DNA from: Haematobacter missouriensis
GTDB lineage: Bacteria; Pseudomonadota; Alphaproteobacteria; Rhodobacterales; Rhodobacteraceae
Assembly: GCF_000740775.1 (NCBI RefSeq)
Contig: NZ_JFGS01000016.1
Location: forward strand, 29,025-93,024
Reading direction: 5' to 3'
Length of the DNA: 64,000 nt
Under the pieces are notes generated by a model. The model did not search any database, was not told where the DNA came from, and saw only the letters and a program-made list of their open reading frames with translations. A program made the translations under genes and the position numbers. Below, one piece after another: positions 21,496 to 30,075 of this stretch (the first letter of the stretch is position 1; the number at the start of each line of letters is the position of its first letter).

Positions 21496-21848
21496 GTCGT
21501 TCTCCTCTTCGCGCGGGAGGCTAGGGGAGGGCGCAGCGTGCCGCAAGCGGCGCGTGACCGAATAACGACAGTGCAGATGGCGTCTTCGCCTGCGAATTGA
21601 CGATACGGGCGGAAACCGATGCCCGTCCGGATGTTGTTGAGGCCTTACCTGACGGCGTCAGGAATCAAGGGAAGCTTCGTATGGGCCAGCGTTACCGCCT
21701 GCGCAGCCTTGCGCGACCACGGTCGGAGGTGGGACGCGACAGCTTGGGTAGGGGCTGAAGGACAATGGTCAGTCCTGTGACGTCCACCGATATCCTTTTG
21801 CAAAGATGAATCAGCCATAGCGGGGGCGCGCCACTGTCCGGCCAGCTT

Positions 21849-21878
21849 CTCAGGCTCAGGCTCAGGCTCAGGCTCAGG
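21849..21878. repeat. Hexamer tandem repeat (CTCAGG)5
   Basis: Five exact copies of CTCAGG next to the transposase remnant. It reads as alternating Leu-Ser on the minus strand in a frame continuing from the dead transposase, so it probably arose after the gene had died. Confidence 0.9.
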
Positions 21879-21894
21879 GTCTGAGCGCCGAACC

Positions 21895-22116
21895 GGCCGT
21901 CCATCATGCGGACGAACACGCCGGCCTCACTCCATCGCGTCCAGCGATTTTAGAGCGTCTTGTGCGGCCCACAGGCCGCCGGCGCATCCCGATAGCGCAG
22001 GCTGCTGCGGTCGACGAAGATGATTCCGCTCAACACGCGGCCTGCCGTGGCTCTTGGGAAAATAGGGCGCCAGCCGAGCCATTCTGCACCTCCGTCAGCC
22101 AATACAGGTCACTCAT
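21895..22116 (-). pseudogene. Remnant of IS5-family transposase (N-terminal part)
   Basis: On the minus strand from ATG 22116 one reads MSDLYWLTEVQ, then after a frameshift MARLAPYFPKSHGRPRV, a short deletion, LSGIIFVDRSSLRYRDAPAA, CGPHKTL, an in-frame stop, and RW-SEAGVFVRMMDG. This is the N-terminal region of IS5-type transposases (pattern YWLT-QMARL-PYFP-SHG-PRV, LSGIIFVNRNGLRWRDAP, YGPHKTLYNRWKRW). At least one frameshift, one deletion and one nonsense change are present, and the catalytic DDE part is missing, so it is non-functional. No terminal inverted repeats of this IS were identified. Confidence 0.8.
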
Positions 22117-22576
22117 ATCCAGCATCCTCAGGAGCCTGAATCAGATCGAGCGACTCACATCAGTGCCTCATATCAATGGCTACTGAGCCTGTTTGCGGCG
22201 AAGACGACATCACGCTTTTTGGAAACTACTGCCCTGCACCTTGCTGCACGTCGCGGAACACAACAGGGGGCCACCGGTGACCTCCCGCGGGGCGAGCGCA
22301 GTCATCCGGGTTTTCGCGCTCCAGTGAGCCGCGGATTGCGGAGCGGAGCAGAACGCTCCCGCAACCGCGAATTGACCATGGTAAGAGGCGTCATCCTGCG
22401 CGGCACGTGCTCCGCTTCATTGAGAGCCACGTCAGGGAAGTTCGACGATCTTCCCGTCCGGCTGGGTCATGGCATGTGTCCGAACCGTGCCTTTACTGCC
22501 GGCGATCTGCGGCGTTGCCGATGCCGCGCGGCTTGGAAGCCAGGTTGTTCTGAACGGCCCCGCGACCCTCTGCGCC

Positions 22577-22750
22577 TCACAGGCTGCTGAAAAAGGTCGT
22601 GGATCTCCGCGGTTTTGCGTCGAGAATCAAGTAATCGGTCCAGTCAGGAGCCAAAACCTGCGGTTTCCGGAGAGTTCTTCAATCACGTAGACAGCGATTT
22701 CCCCCCCCCGGGTGAGCAATCTCGGAATAATTTTCGGCACACTGCCAAGT
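22577..22750 (+). repeat. Dispersed 160-bp repeat, copy A
   Basis: It starts with CACAGGCTGCTGAAAAAGG, shares GAGAAT...AATCGGTCC and ACCTGCGGTTTCCGG with the reverse complement of copy C (32986-33148), and ends GAGCAATCTCGG...GGCACACTGCC, which matches the other end of copy C with several changes. The right terminal repeat is decayed and a run of nine C interrupts it. See copies B, C and D. Confidence 0.7.
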
Positions 22751-22988
22751 GATACGGGGTCAGGATCGCCCGGCCTGTCATCGATCGTAGCGCAAAAACG
22801 TCCTGTTCGCCGTGCCTTTCGCCGGAGCGTCAGGGAGTGCCGGGCCGTCACCGGACATCGGGCCTGTGCCAGCGCAAACGTGCGGGTCCGGCAGGCTCAT
22901 CATGCGGGAGGGACGGCTTCGAGCACCGCGCACAGTTCCTCCAAACGACGAAACGCAGCCTCGAACCGCCAGTGCCCGATGACTGGAC

Positions 22989-23399
22989 TCAGGCTCCCAC
23001 CTTCGGTCCGGGGCAGGGCATGGTTTCGCTGCTCTGGTTCACTTCCACCAGGTCCTCTCCGTTCGGATCGCCGCTGAAATGAGCGCGGAGGCCCCCCGGC
23101 GTCGCATAGAAGACCCAGCATTGCGGGAGCGGGTCGCCCTCATAGACGAAACAGATTTCGTCCCCCGCCGGATACCATTGGCCATAGCGGCATTCCTGCC
23201 CGACAAAGGCCCAGACCACCTGCCGCCCCGGCAGATAGCGCTCGATGCCATAGGGCGCGCCGTTCGCGCCATAGGTCAGTGTCTTGCCCGTCGAATACCG
23301 CTCGAACGCTTCTGCCGACATGGGCTGTTCGGCCGTCGTGGCCGAGAGAGCGGGCAGCGCGGCAAGGCCAAGGGCGAGAGCGGAGAGCAGAAGGCGCAT
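22989..23399 (-). CDS. Conserved secreted protein of unknown function
   Basis: 136 residues. It has a clear signal peptide (MRLLLSALALGLAALPALSA). The mature part has AEAFERYSTGKTLTYG, a GIERYLPGRQVVWAF strand, ECRYGQWYPAGDEICFVYEG and QCWVFYATPGGL, i.e. conserved aromatic residues and four Cys that could form two disulfides in the periplasm. I recognise the pattern as a small periplasmic protein common in Rhodobacterales but know of no function. No close operon partner; the kinase-like gene lies 85 bp upstream in the same direction. Confidence 0.75.
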   Translation of the reverse strand: MRLLLSALALGLAALPALSATTAEQPMSAEAFERYSTGKTLTYGANGAPYGIERYLPGRQVVWAFVGQECRYGQWYPAGDEICFVYEGDPLPQCWVFYATPGGLRAHFSGDPNGEDLVEVNQSSETMPCPGPKVGA

Positions 23400-23483
23400 C
23401 GGAACCTCGTCGGGGTCACCTCCGAAGTGGGGGGCACCTTCGAACGGTGACAGATCGACCGGCGTCTGGCCAGTCCTGTTTCC

Positions 23484-24215
23484 TCACGTCTCCGCGCTGA
23501 AACGATGGAGCGTCAGCGGCAGGGCGGAGAGCTCGCGCGAGCGGGGTTTGCGCCTGCGGAGCGGCGCGGTCAGTGGCGTCAGAAAGCCCAGCATACGCGC
23601 GATACGTCCCGCCAGCGGCCACAGTCCGGTGCTGTCCTCCTCCCGGTAAGTCGAGATGGCGGCGTCGATCTCCGGCCGCTCTCCCTCCGCCGCGACATAG
23701 GCGGAAAAGACGAACATCAGCAGATCGAGCGCCATGTTGATCCGGCGGTTCCGTCGGGGCGCATAACGCTCGAAATCGATAAGCGTGATACGCTCCCCGT
23801 TCCATAGCATGTCGCGCAGGTTCGGGCGTCCATGCGCGATTCCATTTGCGTGGAAGGCATGGAGCGCGCGGGCGGCGGACCGAAAGGCTGCCATCCGCTC
23901 CTCCTCCGCAAGAAGCCTGTCGCGAAGGATTTTCGCCAGCGGCATACCACTGTCGGGCGTGACGAAATAATCCCCCGCTTCATCGACCACCGGCGGTACG
24001 GGCAGCCCGAGCCCGCCCAGATCATGGAGCGCGCGACGCTCCCGCTCGAAGGCGCGCGCGGCATCGCCTTTTTGCAGCCTCAGCTTCAGGCTGTCGTAGT
24101 ACTCCCGCTGCTTTACCCAATAGCGTTTGCCGTCCACCGTCACCGGCGCGACGCGCTGTCCGGCCGGCAGCGCGGCGATTGCGGCACGGAGCCGGAGGAG
24201 GAAAGCGTCGGTCAT
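23484..24215 (-). CDS. Lipopolysaccharide-kinase-like / protein-kinase-fold protein
   Basis: 243 residues. The fold is suggested by a Lys-bearing strand (VDGKRYWVKQREYYDS), a helix with Glu (AFERERRALHDLGGLGLPVPPVV), ALHAFHANGIAHGRPNLRDML as the catalytic-loop region and ITLIDFERY as the DFG-like metal site. The usual HGD of small kinases is HGR here, with an Asp five residues later, as in a subgroup of Kdo-kinase/WaaP-like proteins. Whether it phosphorylates sugar, lipid or protein is unknown. A basic C-terminal tail (LRRRKPRSR) could touch the membrane. Confidence 0.65.
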   Translation of the reverse strand: MTDAFLLRLRAAIAALPAGQRVAPVTVDGKRYWVKQREYYDSLKLRLQKGDAARAFERERRALHDLGGLGLPVPPVVDEAGDYFVTPDSGMPLAKILRDRLLAEEERMAAFRSAARALHAFHANGIAHGRPNLRDMLWNGERITLIDFERYAPRRNRRINMALDLLMFVFSAYVAAEGERPEIDAAISTYREEDSTGLWPLAGRIARMLGFLTPLTAPLRRRKPRSRELSALPLTLHRFSAET

Positions 24216-24374
24216 ACCGGTTATCTAGCCCCTCACGCGCCGAAACGGGAGGGGAAACAGCCTTCGGGCGGCTTTCGGAGGGCGCAGGTCTTTCAACTGA
24301 CGCCCGTCTGCTTTAGCTGAGAGGGAAGCCGAAAGGCCCAGTGAAATCGCCGGTGCAATCGCGGGAGAGTGCCC

Positions 24375-25481
24375 ATGTCCTTCTTCACCAAGCTCAAGGA
24401 ACGGCTCACGCGATCGTCGAGCCGGATCGAGCAGGGGATCGATGCCCTTGTTGAAGAGGCCCCGGCCACGGAGGCGGAGCACCAGCCTGCCGCGCAGACA
24501 TCTCCCCCTCCGCCGCCCGCCCTGCCGCTTGCCGCGACGCCGGTCCTGCCGGTCGACGTGCCGCCGGAGCCGCCTGCCTCCATTCCGCCAGAACGGCCCG
24601 GCTTGGTCGGGCGACTTTTCGGCCGCGAAGCGCGGGTTGAGGAGCCGCGCCGCGTCGTGGATGACGCGATGCTGGAAAGCCTTGAGGAGCTGCTGATCCA
24701 GGCCGACATGGGGGTTGAAACCGCGCTTCGCGTCACGGCCAATATCGCCGAAGGACGTATGGGCCGCCGCATGTCGGCCAGCGAGATCCGCATGGCACTG
24801 GCCGATGAGATCGCCCGGATCATGGAGCCGGTGGCGCGACCGCTGCCGCTCTATCCGAAAAAACCGCAGGTGGTGCTGATCGTCGGAGTGAACGGCTCCG
24901 GCAAGACCACCACCATCGGAAAGCTCGCCCTGCAGTTCCGGGCGGCGGGCAAGAAGGTGGTCATTGCCGCAGGCGACACCTTCCGCGCAGCGGCGGTCGA
25001 GCAGTTGCAGGTCTGGGGTGAGCGTGCCGGTGTGCCGGTGCTGACGGCGCCTGAAGGCTCGGACCCGGCGAGCCTCGCGTTTGACGCCATGACCAAGGCG
25101 GAGGCCGAGGGCGCGGATCTTCTGATGATAGACACTGCGGGGCGGCTTCAGAACCGAGCCGACCTGATGGAGGAACTTGCAAAGATCGTGCGGGTCATCC
25201 GCAAGAAAGATCCCTCGGCACCCCACAATACCGTTCTGGTTCTTGATGCGACCACAGGGCAGAACGCGCTGAACCAGGTGGAGACCTTCCGGAAGCTCGC
25301 GGACGTGTCCGGCCTCGTGATGACCAAGCTTGACGGAACGGCGCGCGGGGGTGTGCTCGTGGCGCTGGCCGACAAGTTCGGCCTGCCGATCCATGCGATC
25401 GGCGTGGGCGAGCAGATAGATGACCTCGCCCCGTTCGACCCGGAGGACTTCGCGCGCGCCCTTACAGGTGTGGAGGTATGA
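24375..25481 (+). CDS. ftsY: Signal recognition particle receptor FtsY
   Basis: 368 residues. SRP-type GTPase that docks ribosome-SRP complexes at the inner membrane for co-translational insertion. An acidic/Pro-rich A domain (residues about 15-75) precedes the helical N domain (VVDDAMLESLEELLIQADMG) and the G domain with GVNGSGKTTTIGKLA (P-loop), DTFRAAAVEQL, DTAGRLQN, TKLDGTARGG and DLAPFDPEDFARAL at the end. ATG 24375 has GGGAG upstream; GTG 24369 is an alternative two codons earlier. Confidence 0.96.
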   Translation: MSFFTKLKERLTRSSSRIEQGIDALVEEAPATEAEHQPAAQTSPPPPPALPLAATPVLPVDVPPEPPASIPPERPGLVGRLFGREARVEEPRRVVDDAMLESLEELLIQADMGVETALRVTANIAEGRMGRRMSASEIRMALADEIARIMEPVARPLPLYPKKPQVVLIVGVNGSGKTTTIGKLALQFRAAGKKVVIAAGDTFRAAAVEQLQVWGERAGVPVLTAPEGSDPASLAFDAMTKAEAEGADLLMIDTAGRLQNRADLMEELAKIVRVIRKKDPSAPHNTVLVLDATTGQNALNQVETFRKLADVSGLVMTKLDGTARGGVLVALADKFGLPIHAIGVGEQIDDLAPFDPEDFARALTGVEV

Positions 25482-25601
25482 TCATTCTCCGGCACCATAC
25501 GGGAACCGTCCGGACCGCTGACCCGTGAGAGGCTGACTGGTGGGAGACGGCCGGTGTCCGATGCTGCGCGGAAGCGCCGACCGGGGATGGTCGAGGGAAG
25601 A

Positions 25602-26105
25602 TCAGGCGCGGTCCCCGCGTTCCTCCGCTCCGATCCGTCGCGAGGCGAGGCGGACTAGCCAAAGCACGATCAGCGTCACCAGTGTTGCGAGGGCGGCAAG
25701 CGGGATACGTCCTGCCCCGCAGGCAAGGCCGATCGCCCCTGCGAGCCACATGCTCGCCCCCGTTGTCAGCCCGTTGACCCGTCCTCGCTGGCTGAAGATC
25801 GTGCCCGCGGCAAGGAAGGCCACACCCGCCGTGACGGCCTCGATGGCACGGATCGGGTCCGCCTGGATGGATGCGCCGCTTCCTTTGGCCTCGACCTGCA
25901 CCATCTCGAATGCCATGAGAGTGAACAGGCAGGCGGCCAGTGCGACCATCATATGGGTGCGGAGCCCGGCCGGCTTTTCCTTGATCTCCCGCTCGAAACC
26001 GATGATGCCACCCAGCGTCACGGCGGCCAGCAACCGCAGAACCGCCACCTCCATCGGAAACGCCTCGAACGGCGCGGACAGTTCTTCCTTCAGTACGGCC
26101 AGCAT
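25602..26105 (-). CDS. MgtC/SapB family membrane protein
   Basis: 167 residues. Several hydrophobic helices and the family signature LGGIIGFEREIKEKPAGLRTHMMVALAACLF; also AGVAFLAAGTIFSQRGRVNGLTTGASMWLAGAIGLACG, the repeated GL-T-A-W-A-IG pattern of MgtC proteins. These inner-membrane proteins are linked to magnesium homeostasis and intramacrophage fitness; the C-terminal cytoplasmic domain of longer members is absent here. GAGGGGGCG precedes ATG 26105. Divergent from the transporter gene with a 63-bp gap. A longer in-frame reading runs antisense through that gene and is rejected. Confidence 0.9.
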   Translation of the reverse strand: MLAVLKEELSAPFEAFPMEVAVLRLLAAVTLGGIIGFEREIKEKPAGLRTHMMVALAACLFTLMAFEMVQVEAKGSGASIQADPIRAIEAVTAGVAFLAAGTIFSQRGRVNGLTTGASMWLAGAIGLACGAGRIPLAALATLVTLIVLWLVRLASRRIGAEERGDRA

Positions 26106-26168
26106 GATCGCCCCCTCTTTTCCCGTTGCTACAAGCGGGGGGAGCAGGTTGCAGTTCCCGGTGTGGCG

Positions 26169-27077
26169 ATGAGCGAATGGTTGGTCAGTATCGCGGGAAC
26201 GCCGCTCGGGCAGCAGATCTCCATGGGGCTGGCGCTTCTGGCCGCGCTCCTCCACGCGGTGTTCGGCGCATTGCAGAAGGGGCAGCGGGCGGACCCGTGG
26301 AAATCGCGCGCGGTGATCGACCTGGCGGCAGCAGCCCTGGCCGCGCCGTTTGCGCTCTTCGTCGTGCCATGGCCTGAGGCGCACATGTGGCCGATCTTCG
26401 CGGGAGTGCTGGTCATTCACCTCGCCTACAAGTTCCTGCAGGCGGCGACCTATGCCCGCGGCGCTTATACGGTCGTCTATCCGGTGGTGCGGGGCGCGGC
26501 GCCGCTCTTTGCGGTGCTCGGGGCCTATCTTTTCTTCGGAGAGGTCTTCGCGCCGCTTCAGTTCGCAGGCGTTCTGGTACTGGTGGGGGCGATCTTCGGG
26601 CTTGCTTTCTACAACCTGCGGACGATCGTCCTGAACCGCGAAACGCTGATGTCCGCCCTGGGATTTGCCGTGGCGACGGGCGGGTTCGTCGCGCTCTATA
26701 CCACCTATGACGCTTTCGGGATCCGCTCCACCGCCGACCCCTTCACCTTTCTGGCGTGGTTCTTCCTGATCGACGGTCTGAGTTTCCCTCTCGTCATTCG
26801 GCGCAGGTGGTATCCCATCCGGCCCGCAGAGGCCGGCCCGCTCATCAGGCTCGGCCTGATCGGGGCGGTGACGGCGTTCTTCAGTTTCGGCGCCATCATG
26901 ATCGCCACCCGGATCGGCGATGTGGGGCAGGCGGCGGTGCTCAGGGAAACATCGACTGCTTTCGCCGCACTGATCGGATGGCTGATGCTCGGCGAAAAGG
27001 TTGGGCCGGCGCGCACGGCTCTCATGCTGCTTATCGCCGCAGGTGCCGTGCTTGTGCAGGTCGGGGCGGTGCATTGA
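26169..27077 (+). CDS. EamA-type drug/metabolite transporter (DMT superfamily)
   Basis: 302 residues with about ten hydrophobic segments arranged as two EamA repeats. Repeat 1 ends VVRGAAPLFAVLGAYLFFGEVFAPLQFAGVLVLVGAIFG and repeat 2 ends AVLRETSTAFAALIGWLMLGEKVGPARTALMLLIAAGAVLV, which is the typical E-containing loop of DMT exporters. Substrate unknown. ATG 26169 was chosen over longer readings that cross the divergent mgtC-like gene. The yciB gene follows in the same direction 52 bp later. Confidence 0.88.
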   Translation: MSEWLVSIAGTPLGQQISMGLALLAALLHAVFGALQKGQRADPWKSRAVIDLAAAALAAPFALFVVPWPEAHMWPIFAGVLVIHLAYKFLQAATYARGAYTVVYPVVRGAAPLFAVLGAYLFFGEVFAPLQFAGVLVLVGAIFGLAFYNLRTIVLNRETLMSALGFAVATGGFVALYTTYDAFGIRSTADPFTFLAWFFLIDGLSFPLVIRRRWYPIRPAEAGPLIRLGLIGAVTAFFSFGAIMIATRIGDVGQAAVLRETSTAFAALIGWLMLGEKVGPARTALMLLIAAGAVLVQVGAVH

Positions 27078-27129
27078 CGTTGCATTGTGTCGTACGAACG
27101 CGCAATTTGCCGCGCGAACGGAGGTGCCG

Positions 27130-27738
27130 ATGGCTGTGAGAAAGATCAACCCGTGGCTGAAGCTCGCGCTGGAGCTTGGGCCGGTGCTGCTGTTCTTCGT
27201 TGGTTACATGCGGATCAAGGACCAGAGCTTCGTCATTGGCGGGACGTCCTATGACGGCTTCATCCTGATGACGGCGGCCTTCATACCGGTGATGATCGTC
27301 TGCACGGCGCTCCTCTGGGCGCTGACGGGACACCTGTCCCGGATGCAGGTGATGACGCTGGTGCTGGTGACCGTGTTTGGCGGGCTGTCGGTCTGGCTGA
27401 ACGACGAGCGGTTCTTCAAGATGAAGCTCACCATCATCTATCTGCTGTTCGCGGCTGTGCTGGGGGTGGGGCTATTGCAGGGCAAGTCCTACCTGCGGTT
27501 CCTGATGGATGAGGTGGTACCGATGCGGGAGGAGGGTTGGATGATCCTCACTCGCCGCGTCTTTGTGTTCTTCCTGCTCATCGCGGTCGCGAACGAGGTG
27601 ATCTGGCGGACGCTCTCCACCGAGGTCTGGGTGAACTTCAAGACCTTCGGCCTGACACTCGCCGTCTTTGCCTTCTTCATCACGCAGGGCAAGCTGTTCG
27701 AGCGTTATGCGGTAAGGAAGGAAGAGCCGGGGGAATGA
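27130..27738 (+). CDS. yciB: Inner membrane protein YciB / intracellular septation protein A
   Basis: 202 residues. Five to six membrane helices with conserved features: INPWLKLALELGPVLLFFVGY, LWALTGHLSRMQVMTLVLVTVFGGLSVWLNDERFFKMKLTI (the W-D-FK-K-T motif), VANEVIWRTLSTEVWVNFKTFGL. The family is needed for normal septation and envelope integrity in some bacteria. GGAGG sits 6 nt before ATG 27130. Confidence 0.93.
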   Translation: MAVRKINPWLKLALELGPVLLFFVGYMRIKDQSFVIGGTSYDGFILMTAAFIPVMIVCTALLWALTGHLSRMQVMTLVLVTVFGGLSVWLNDERFFKMKLTIIYLLFAAVLGVGLLQGKSYLRFLMDEVVPMREEGWMILTRRVFVFFLLIAVANEVIWRTLSTEVWVNFKTFGLTLAVFAFFITQGKLFERYAVRKEEPGE

Positions 27739-27786
27739 TCCCGGCCCTCGGACACTCGGCCCTCTGATTCCGGCCCTCCGAAAGGG

Positions 27787-28494
27787 TCAGTTGCGCTTGC
27801 CGAACAGGACTTCCTGAGCCTTGCGATCCTGCGCGATGTCGGTCTTCCGGTCGGCAGCGATGGCGCGGCCGGCCTTGACGGCGGGTCGCTTGCCCACGGT
27901 CTCCAGCCAGCGGGCGAGGTTCGGCTTGTCGTCCAGCGTCTGCTGCTGGCCTTCCCAGCCGATGGCCCAGGGCCAGATCGCCATGTCGGCGATGGAGAAG
28001 AAATCCCCCGCCACGAATTCCGCCTTGGCCAACTGGCGGTCCAGCACGCCGTAAAGCCGCGCGACCTCGTTGCGATAGCGGTCCTTGGCATAGGGCAGGT
28101 CGTTCGGCGGATCCATGGAGGGGGCGTATTTCAGGAAGTGATGCGCCTGACCCGCCATCGGGCCGAGGCCGCCAACCTGCCAGAACAGCCATTCGTCAAC
28201 GGTCAGTTTGTCCCGCTCCGTCGTGCCGTAGAACTTGCCGGTCTTGCGGGCGAGGTATTGGAGAATCGCACCGGATTCGAACACGGATACCGGTTTGCCG
28301 TCCGGCCCGTCCTCGTCGATGATGGCGGGCATCTTGTTGTTGGGGGAGATCTCCAGGAACGCCGGCTTGAACTGGTCGCCAGCGCCGATGTTCACCGTCT
28401 TGACCACGTAGGGAAGGTCCATCTCCTCCAGTGCGATGGAAATCTTCCAGCCGTTGGGGGTGGGCCAGTAGAAGAGTTGGATCGGTCCCGGCAT
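27787..28494 (-). CDS. Glutathione S-transferase family protein (YfcG/YghU-like)
   Basis: 235 residues. N-terminal thioredoxin-like domain with IQLFYWPTPNGWKISIALEEM, the cis-Pro segment NKMPAIID, and the glutathione-binding VFESGAILQYLA. A C-terminal helical domain follows (WLFWQVGGLGPMAGQAHHF, FSIADMAIWPWAI). The NGWK motif in place of a Ser/Tyr active site and the GGLGPMxGQ segment point to the disulfide-bond oxidoreductase subgroup (YfcG/YghU). Divergent from metZ with about 230 bp between the starts. Confidence 0.9.
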   Translation of the reverse strand: MPGPIQLFYWPTPNGWKISIALEEMDLPYVVKTVNIGAGDQFKPAFLEISPNNKMPAIIDEDGPDGKPVSVFESGAILQYLARKTGKFYGTTERDKLTVDEWLFWQVGGLGPMAGQAHHFLKYAPSMDPPNDLPYAKDRYRNEVARLYGVLDRQLAKAEFVAGDFFSIADMAIWPWAIGWEGQQQTLDDKPNLARWLETVGKRPAVKAGRAIAADRKTDIAQDRKAQEVLFGKRN

Positions 28495-28567
28495 GACTCA
28501 CGCTCCTTTTTCGATTCGGTAATGTTTGCGCGCGCCTTCTATCCGATGCAAGCCCGCCCGGCAGGTG

Positions 28568-28596
28568 TTGACGTCGCAGCCGGGGAGGCTTATCCG
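28568..28596 (+). promoter_or_regulatory. Putative sigma-70 promoter of metZ
   Basis: TTGACG (28568-28573), a 17-bp spacer, and TATCCG (28591-28596). The predicted start of transcription falls almost exactly at the first base of the riboswitch helix (28602), which supports both calls. Confidence 0.65.
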
Positions 28597-28601
28597 GGCG
28601 A

Positions 28602-28656
28602 GCGTGGCGATTTGTTACCGGATTGCGGGCCACGTTAAACAAGCCGCTAAAGAGGT
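28602..28656 (+). promoter_or_regulatory. SAM-II riboswitch upstream of metZ
   Basis: It matches the SAM-II consensus throughout: helix P1 GCGTGGC (28602-28608) with GCCACGT (28629-28635), the loop GATTTGTTACCGGATTGC, then TTAAACAAG, GCTAAAGAGG. The ACC in the loop can pair with GGT downstream to give the pseudoknot. SAM-II aptamers bind S-adenosylmethionine and are typical of alphaproteobacterial met genes. It lies 70 nt before the metZ start, so high SAM should lower metZ expression. Identity is from sequence match only. Confidence 0.9.
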
Positions 28657-28726
28657 GTAGGTCATCCGCGGATCCGCTCCCGGTCTCCGACACCCGTTCC
28701 GGGCGAGAGACGTGGAGACGTGAAGA

Positions 28727-29905
28727 ATGAACAACTGGAACAGCCGGACGAAACTGGTTCACGCGGGTACCCGGCGTAGCCAGTATGGCGAGGTGGCAGA
28801 GGCCATCTTCCTGACGCAGGGCTTCGTTTACGACAGTGCCGAACAGGCCGAGGCACGGTTTATCGAAACCGGGCCGGACGAGTTCATCTATGCCCGCTAT
28901 GGCAACCCCACCGTGCGGATGCTTGAGGAACGGATGGCCGCGACGGAGGGGACGGAGGATGCCTTCGCAACTGCTTCGGGAATGGCAGCGGTCAACGGTG
29001 CGCTGGTTTCGCTGCTCAAGGCCGGGGATCATGTCGTGGCGGCGCGGCAGCTTTTCGGCTCCTGCCTCTACATCCTGAACAACGTGCTCGGCCGTTACGG
29101 GGTGGAGGTCACGCTGGTCGATGGCACGAACCTTGCAGAATGGGAGGCCGCTGTGCGTCCCGGAACGAAGGCCGTGTTCTTCGAATCCGTCTCCAACCCG
29201 ACGCTCGAGGTCATGGATATCGCCGGTATCGCCCGGATCGCGCATCGCGTAGGGGCGCTGGTCGTGGTGGACAACGTCTTTGCCACGCCGCTCGAGTCGC
29301 GGGCCGTGGCGCTCGGGGCGGATGCCGTCATTTACTCCACCACCAAGCATGTGGACGGGCAGGGGCGCTGTCTGGGCGGCATGATTCTCGGCTCGAAGGA
29401 GTTCATTCGCAAGACGGTGGAGCCTTACCTGAAGCATACGGGCGGCGCGATGAGCCCGTTCAACGCCTGGGTGATGCTCAAGGGGATCGAGACACTGGAC
29501 CTTCGTGTGCGCGCCGCCGCCGACTCCGCCAGGGCGATCGCCGAGGCGGTCCAGGGGCACGGCAAACTGGCCGATGTGATCTACCCCGGCCTTGCCGATC
29601 ATGCACAGCACGCGCTCGCCGCACGGCAGATGCCGAATGGCGGCACGCTCCTTGCGCTCGACCTGAAAGGCGGGAAGGAGGCGGCGTTCCGTTTCCTCAA
29701 CGCACTGAAGATCTTCACCATCACCAACAATCTCGGCGATTCCAAGAGCCTCGTGACGCATCCGGCGACGACCACCCATTCGAGCCTGACCGACGAGGCG
29801 CGTGCCGTCGCGGGTATCGGGCCGGGGCTGGTGCGTGTGAGTATCGGTCTGGAGGATACGCAGGACTTGATCGAAGATGTCATGAAGGCGCTGGAAGCGG
29901 CCTGA
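28727..29905 (+). CDS. metZ: O-succinylhomoserine sulfhydrylase
   Basis: 392 residues. PLP enzyme forming homocysteine from O-succinylhomoserine and sulfide in direct-sulfhydrylation methionine synthesis. Marks: TKLVHAGTRRSQYGEVAEAI, QGFVYDSAEQAEARF, YARYGNPTVRMLEERMA, ASGMAAVNGAL, ESVSNPTLEVMDI, VVDNVFATP, and the PLP Lys in YSTTKHVDGQGRCLGG. The last part has LGDSKSLVTHPATTTH. The front segment and 392-aa length fit MetZ rather than cystathionine gamma-synthase. Controlled by the SAM-II riboswitch and promoter just upstream. Confidence 0.94.
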   Translation: MNNWNSRTKLVHAGTRRSQYGEVAEAIFLTQGFVYDSAEQAEARFIETGPDEFIYARYGNPTVRMLEERMAATEGTEDAFATASGMAAVNGALVSLLKAGDHVVAARQLFGSCLYILNNVLGRYGVEVTLVDGTNLAEWEAAVRPGTKAVFFESVSNPTLEVMDIAGIARIAHRVGALVVVDNVFATPLESRAVALGADAVIYSTTKHVDGQGRCLGGMILGSKEFIRKTVEPYLKHTGGAMSPFNAWVMLKGIETLDLRVRAAADSARAIAEAVQGHGKLADVIYPGLADHAQHALAARQMPNGGTLLALDLKGGKEAAFRFLNALKIFTITNNLGDSKSLVTHPATTTHSSLTDEARAVAGIGPGLVRVSIGLEDTQDLIEDVMKALEAA

Positions 29906-30075
29906 TACGATCTTGGGGGTGCTGGCGGGCCGGGCTGGAAATCGGCCTGTCCGCGCCCCATTTTGCTGACACGGGAAAGGCCCGCACCCGATGCACCATG
30001 CGCGTGTCAGACCCTATGCCAGAACAGACGCCAGCGCGGGCCCCGCGCGCCGAGACAACGATCCGGAGCCACAGG

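Larger units (their letters stand above)
21496..22988. other. Gene-poor decayed region
   Basis: About 1.5 kb with no intact gene that I can support. It holds a hexamer microsatellite, the broken N-terminal part of an IS5-type transposase, copy A of the dispersed 160-bp repeat with a run of nine C, and otherwise featureless sequence. Short open frames here show no recognisable protein pattern. Confidence 0.65.

Noticed and set aside
29140..30075. N-terminal extension of folE2
   Set aside because: It lies in another frame inside metZ and the gap; FolE2 length and start motif support ATG 30076.
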